The position numbers were made by a program, and so were the translations under genes. DNA of 64,000 bases, taken from contig CAWAPQ010000004.1 in NCBI GenBank assembly GCA_963783965.1, positions 62,001 through 126,000 on the forward strand, read 5' to 3'. Positions 60,035-64,000 of this stretch are shown here, one piece after another. The number at the start of each line of letters is the position of its first letter. Position 1 is the first letter of the stretch. The notes beneath the pieces are model-generated. The model was not told the origin of the DNA and did no database searches. It saw nothing but the letters and a program-made list of their open reading frames with translations. The DNA comes from Bog-473 sp963783965. Its GTDB lineage: Bacteria > Actinomycetota > Acidimicrobiia > Acidimicrobiales > RAAP-2.

Positions 60035-61662
60035 GCCGGAACGGCTTCCCCGAGTGCTTGACGCACCTCGTCCACGGTCAGCCATTCTTCGGGAGCCAGC
60101 ACCTTGGCCACTTGCGGGGCAAAGATCGGTGAGTGGCACACCACCTCTCGGGCCGGGCCGTCCGCAATGACCTGTCCGTCCGCCAGCACCACGGCGCGGT
60201 CGGCCACGCGCGCCGCGAGCTCCACGTCGTGGGTGGCCAGCACAACGGCATGACCAGCGTCGGCCAGTTCACGCAGGACCCGAATGAGGCGGTCCTTGCT
60301 CGGATAGTCCAGTCCTCTCGTCGGCTCGTCGAGCAGAAGGAGGGCCGGAGCCGGGGCCACGACAATGGCCAGCGCCAGCGCCAGGCGCTGGCCCTCGGAC
60401 AGGTCGCGCGGGTGACGATCACGGGGCATGTCGGGCAGCACGCGGTCGAGCGTCTGCGCCGTCGAACCGGGTGGGAGAGATGATGCCTTGTCCGCCGTCT
60501 GGCATTCGTCGTGGACGCTCTCCCCGTAGAGCAGGAGGCCCGGGTCCTGCGGCACGAGCCCGACATGACGGACGAGCTCTGCCGCGCGGAACGATTGCGG
60601 GTCTCTGCCGCCGATCAGCGCTCCGCCGCGGGACGGGCGTCGCACCCCACAGAGCGTGTTCAGCAACGTCGACTTGCCCGATCCGTTCCTCCCCATGAGC
60701 GCCAACACTTCGCCGGGCATCATCACCAGGTCGACGCCGTCGAGCGCCACCACGGGTCCGTACGAGACGGTCAGGTTACGGACGGCTGCTGCCGCGACAT
60801 GATCCATGCTCGGCGCCAGCGGTGCCTGGCGCGGCGGCGGCGTCAGTGGTGCCAGCCGCTCGCGGAGCGAAGTCGCCATGCGGCGAGCGTCTCGCACCGA
60901 AAGCGGCAGCGGGTCCCACCCGACGAAGCGACCCAACTCGACGAGGGGGGGCGCGACCGAGGCCGACCGCATCACGACGTCGGGCGGGCCCACGACCAGC
61001 GGCGCGCCACCCCCGGGTACCAGGATCATGCGGTCGGCAAAGGGCACGACCCGCTCCAGCCGGTGTTCTGCCATCACCACCGTCAGGCCCAGGTCGTGCA
61101 CCAGGCGGGCCAGCGCACTCAGGACCTCCTCCGCCGCCGCCGGATCGAGCGCCGATGTGGGCTCGTCGAGGACAAGCAGACGCGGCGCCGCCGTCAGCAC
61201 CGCCCCGATCGCCACTCGTTGCTGCTGGCCACCCGACAGGGCGCGCAGCGACCGGTCGCGCAGGTCCTGCAGGCCGAGCAGATCGATTGCGTCCTCCACC
61301 CGGCGCCGCATGGCATCCGACGGCACCCCGAGGTTCTCCATGGTGTAGGCCAACTCGTCCTCAACGGTCTCGGTGACGAAGCTGGCGAGCGGATTCTGAC
61401 CGACGAAGCCGACGACGTCGGCCAGGTCCCGTGGTCGGTTGTCCTTGGTTGTCCTTCCGTCCACCGTGATCGTCCCCGCCAACGTCCCGCCGCTGAAGTG
61501 CGGCACCAGACCATTGATTGCCCGCAGAAGAGTGGACTTTCCCGTCCCCGTCTCTCCCACGACCACGCAGAGCTCACCTTCGGGGATGTCGAGGCTCACC
61601 CGGTCGAGGGTGGGGTGCCGTGCATCGGAGTAGGTGAAGGACACCCGGTCGAACGTGATCAC
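60031..61662 (-). CDS. ECF transporter ATPase, two fused nucleotide-binding domains
   Basis: A 543-residue protein from GTG 61662, overlapping the EcfT stop (GTGA). The first domain has Walker A GETGTGKST (36-44), signature LSGGQQQR and Walker B RLLVLDEPTSALD. The second has Walker A GRNGSGKST, a variant signature LSEGQRLALA and Walker B LLLLDEPTRGLD. It is an EcfA-EcfA' pair in one chain that powers uptake together with EcfT and the S component. Confidence 0.93.
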   Translation of the reverse strand: MITFDRVSFTYSDARHPTLDRVSLDIPEGELCVVVGETGTGKSTLLRAINGLVPHFSGGTLAGTITVDGRTTKDNRPRDLADVVGFVGQNPLASFVTETVEDELAYTMENLGVPSDAMRRRVEDAIDLLGLQDLRDRSLRALSGGQQQRVAIGAVLTAAPRLLVLDEPTSALDPAAAEEVLSALARLVHDLGLTVVMAEHRLERVVPFADRMILVPGGGAPLVVGPPDVVMRSASVAPPLVELGRFVGWDPLPLSVRDARRMATSLRERLAPLTPPPRQAPLAPSMDHVAAAAVRNLTVSYGPVVALDGVDLVMMPGEVLALMGRNGSGKSTLLNTLCGVRRPSRGGALIGGRDPQSFRAAELVRHVGLVPQDPGLLLYGESVHDECQTADKASSLPPGSTAQTLDRVLPDMPRDRHPRDLSEGQRLALALAIVVAPAPALLLLDEPTRGLDYPSKDRLIRVLRELADAGHAVVLATHDVELAARVADRAVVLADGQVIADGPAREVVCHSPIFAPQVAKVLAPEEWLTVDEVRQALGEAVPA

Positions 61663-62853
61663 GGCGACACCCCCGAGAGATCCTGCTCCATCGGGTCGAG
61701 GGACTGGCCCGCCGCGGCCATGGTGGGTTTGTGCACAACGGATCCGGCGTGCGGCGGGACGGGCGGGGACGCCATCGGGTTCGGCGCGACGACTGCCGGC
61801 AGCAAGGCGATCAGGATCCCCACCACCGGCAACAGGGGGATGCTCGGGAAGGCCAGGGGCGAGAACGAGACGGTCAGACCCGGGACGTCGAGCGCGCGGG
61901 CGAGCATCAGCGCGACCAGGGCAACGAGTCCAGAGCCCGCCACCATCCATTCCGGTTGACGCCACGGATCCGGCCGGTAGCGGGAGCGCGCCGTGCGACG
62001 CCCCCCGACTGCGAGTCCCACCCCGCACAGGACGGCGGCGACGGCCAGGACGGGGAGCCCCAACCCGAAGAGGGATCCTCCGTCAATGACGCCGTACGTC
62101 CCGACGGCCAACAGCAACAACCCGCAGACGGTCGTCCCACTGGCCAGCCGTCGCGACGACTTCCCGACAGGGATGCGCCGCCCATAGCCCCGGGCATCCA
62201 TGCTCGTGGCCAGCTGGAGGGAGCGGTCCAGCGCGCTTTCCAGCACCGGAACCGCGACACCCCGCATGCCGCGTACCCCCGTGGTCGAAATGCCGCGCTC
62301 GGCGCCGCGCCTGCCGCACGATCCCGATCGATTGGACCAGTTCCGGGGTAAAGGACAGCGCCACCGTCACCGCCACGCCGGTTTCGTACAAGACCGCTGG
62401 GAGCGAGCGCAGAAGCCGGTAGGGACTGGCCAGTGAGTTCGCCGCGCCGAAGCAGAGCAGAATCACGGCGATCTGCAACCCGAGGACGAAGGCGTTGAGG
62501 ATGGATTCCAGCGTCACCGGACCGCCGATGCTCACGGCAGCCGCCCATGAGGGAAGCGGCACCTCCGGAACGGTGAACAGCACATGCCCCGGAATCCCGC
62601 GTTGGCCGAAGAGAATTTCGATCACGATCCTGATCGCGATGACCAGAAGGCCGATGCGGAGGAAGAAGGTGATGGAGCGCGACCACGGTGCGCTGCTACG
62701 GCGGGCGGACACCACGACACACGCCACCACGCCGATCAGGCCCAAGAGGAACGGGTTGTTCGTCCGCATGGCGCAGATGGCCAGGCCGGCCGCCCACAAC
62801 CACCACGCCACCGGGTGCAGGGAGCGGCGCCGGGGGGCGGCGGCCCGCGTCAT
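61659..62853 (-). pseudogene. ECF transporter T component (CbiQ/EcfT) with a one-base frameshift
   Basis: ATG 62853 opens a frame with about five helices (HPVAWWLWAAGLAICAM, NNPFLLGLIGVVACVVVS) up to SIGIVRQARRRA. The expected coupling helix continues in another frame as GISTTGVRGMRGVAVPVLE then SALDRSLQLATSMDARGYGR, to the TGA at 61659. The shift falls at about 62290-62325 in a GC-only run (GCGCGGCGCCGAGCGCGG). Removing one base gives a 397-residue protein. Overlaps with both neighbours are intact, so a sequencing error is likely; otherwise the importer is broken. Confidence 0.82.
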
Positions 62854-63833
62854 TCGTCGGCCGGCCTGCGGCGCCACCGCAAGAGAGCGAACCCGCCCAG
62901 CCCCGCGACGATCACTGCAATGAAGATGACCGGAAGAAGGTCACTCGAAGCGGACGCGGTGGAGTTCCGGTGAGAGGCTGCGCTGGCCACGGCCGCCCGG
63001 TGCGCGCGCGACGATCCGTGGCCGGCGCTGCCGGTTGCTTTCGCCGCGGCTGAGGCGAGGGTGCTGGTCGTCTCCCCTGAAGCCGTCGTCGGCGTGGTCG
63101 TGGTCGCCCCTGCCGCGCCGCTCGACCTCGATCCGGTGCCGGGCGGAGGGCTGGTCGCAGCCGCCCCAGCGGGCCCGGCGCCCGTGGTGGTGGTCGTCGG
63201 CGTCAGGGACGGCGCCGGCTGTGTCGTGAGTGTGGTGGTCGGTGTGTTCGACGAAGACTGGGCCGGCGGCACCTCCGTGGAGGCGTTGCAGATCTGGGCA
63301 TACGACGGCGCCACGGAAGGAGGTGGGCTGCTGGGGGTATCGGGTTCGTTGAGCTGGAACCTCAGCCCCTCCACGTCATTGCCCGGACTCGAGACCGATT
63401 GCTCGGTCGGACCGTTGCTGGCATAGACCCACGATCCCGAAGAGCCGTGCCAGTACGACCAATAGTCGTAGTCGCCGTTGCCGACGCTCTGACCGCAGTT
63501 CTGCACTCCGTTGGTCGGATAGTTGTCAATGGCACACAGGAGACCCGAGCTGGCGTAGGCCACGTTGGACGACCCGACTGCGGCAGCCAGTGCATCGGAG
63601 TCCCGGGCGATTGACGGCACAGGCACACACTTCGACACGGTCGACATCCCCGAGCCGTTCCCGAAGTCGACGACGACCGCCACGTAGACGTCGTTGCCCA
63701 CGGAGTCGGCCGACGCAACCGCCAGTTTGAGCGGGACCAGGGCCCCGGGCCCGATGGGTGCGAGTACCGCTGCGACGGCACCCACGAAGAGCCCCCACAT
63801 GAGGACCCGGGCCCTGGCTCCCGCGCGGCGCAC
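62850..63833 (-). CDS. Cell-surface protein with a Ser/Thr/Pro stalk and C-terminal membrane anchor
   Basis: A 327-residue protein. A signal helix covers about residues 8-42. The globular part (about 43-180) has two Cys pairs (SKCVPVP...GLLCAIDNYP, QNCGQS...QICNAS) and an aromatic segment DYWSYWHGSSGSWVYASNGP, which resembles the DUF4430/transcobalamin-like beta domain. A Thr/Ser/Pro/Gly stalk follows. A helix (LLPVIFIAVIVAGLGGFALL) with a basic end (RWRRRPADE) anchors it. It overlaps EcfT (ATGA), so it may capture the vitamin at the surface. Confidence 0.72.
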   Translation of the reverse strand: MRRAGARARVLMWGLFVGAVAAVLAPIGPGALVPLKLAVASADSVGNDVYVAVVVDFGNGSGMSTVSKCVPVPSIARDSDALAAAVGSSNVAYASSGLLCAIDNYPTNGVQNCGQSVGNGDYDYWSYWHGSSGSWVYASNGPTEQSVSSPGNDVEGLRFQLNEPDTPSSPPPSVAPSYAQICNASTEVPPAQSSSNTPTTTLTTQPAPSLTPTTTTTGAGPAGAAATSPPPGTGSRSSGAAGATTTTPTTASGETTSTLASAAAKATGSAGHGSSRAHRAAVASAASHRNSTASASSDLLPVIFIAVIVAGLGGFALLRWRRRPADE

Positions 63834-63834
63834 G

Positions 63835-64000
63835 TTACGAGGCGCTGCCCACCCCGCCTACCGCGGCATTGTCGGTGGCGAGCGGAGCGGCTGATCCCGA
63901 GAAGATGGCATCGCCGTAGTTGAAGACGCCGCCGTCCGCGGCGATCAGCCAATAGCCGGCGCCGTCGCGCGTCGGTGCCATCCCGACGATCGGCTGGTTC
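63835..64000 (-). CDS. C-terminal fragment of a GYWL-repeat protein
   Basis: The frame is open to the right edge of the window and ends in TAA at 63837-63835, one base before the next gene's start. The 54 visible residues contain one repeat unit (QPIVGMAPTRDGAGYWLIAADG and GVFNYGDAIFSGSA), the same family as at 44613. It is the upstream member of the ECF operon seen here. Its start and domain content lie outside the window. Confidence 0.82.
   Translation of the reverse strand, partial: NQPIVGMAPTRDGAGYWLIAADGGVFNYGDAIFSGSAAPLATDNAAVGGVGSAS

Overview
The window is high-GC DNA from an actinobacterium. The combination of a hopanoid operon, leaderless promoters with GTG/TTG starts, ATGA/GTGA-coupled operons, mycothiol-type redox proteins and, above all, surface proteins built from 42-residue GYWLVASDGG-type repeats points to class Acidimicrobiia or a close relative. 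The class is an inference. No rRNA, tRNA, CRISPR array, transposase or phage gene was seen, so this looks like ordinary chromosome with small accessory islands.

Layout: 1-2250 is a sparse left edge with the tail of a secreted protein, a DUF3303 gene, tiny ORFs and a frameshifted GNAT remnant. 2255-4076 is a three-gene cytochrome b module. 4260-6199 is an OmpR/HK two-component system. 6519-9951 is a redox cluster (Thr-rich anchored protein, ApbE flavin transferase, ferric-reductase-like membrane protein, NuoF-like protein, ferredoxin). 10040-11420 is a PadR regulator with its membrane partner. 12273-17554 is a catabolic or tailoring operon (aldehyde dehydrogenase with a one-base frameshift, P450, AttH/CrtC-like protein, APH-type kinase). 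17768-21422 is a MoxR ATPase / VWA / 13-residue-repeat triad. 21789-24988 holds two alpha/beta hydrolases and an Rrf2 regulator. 25072-28382 is an arsenic and chromate resistance island (arsC, aquaporin, arsI, arsR, chrA).

28451-37109 is a complete seven-gene hopanoid operon on the minus strand (hpnC, hpnD, hpnE, prenyl synthase, shc, an hpnG-ispH fusion, hpnH). It is preceded by a MerR-TetR hybrid regulator and two tandem copies of a promoter-operator module. 38160-40416 is a divergent sulfatase/sulfotransferase pair. 40434-48720 carries assorted housekeeping and surface genes, including a beta-helix/GYWL-repeat protein. 48782-56260 is an iron and metal region: a DoxX-like Met-rich membrane protein, a substrate-binding-protein remnant, DtxR, bacterioferritin, Bfd, and efeUOB behind a DtxR/IdeR box. 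56333-58248 is an MFS pump with MarR. 58278-64000 is a probable cobalamin ECF importer operon (surface proteins, EcfT with a frameshift, fused EcfAA', S component, BtuF-like protein).

The least explained items are the MoxR-VWA-repeat triad, the duplicated promoter-operator ahead of the hopanoid genes, the DoxX/Met-rich protein, and the surface proteins inside the ECF operon. Two single-base frameshifts (aldehyde dehydrogenase, EcfT) may be sequencing or assembly errors, because removing one base error restores full-length proteins in both.
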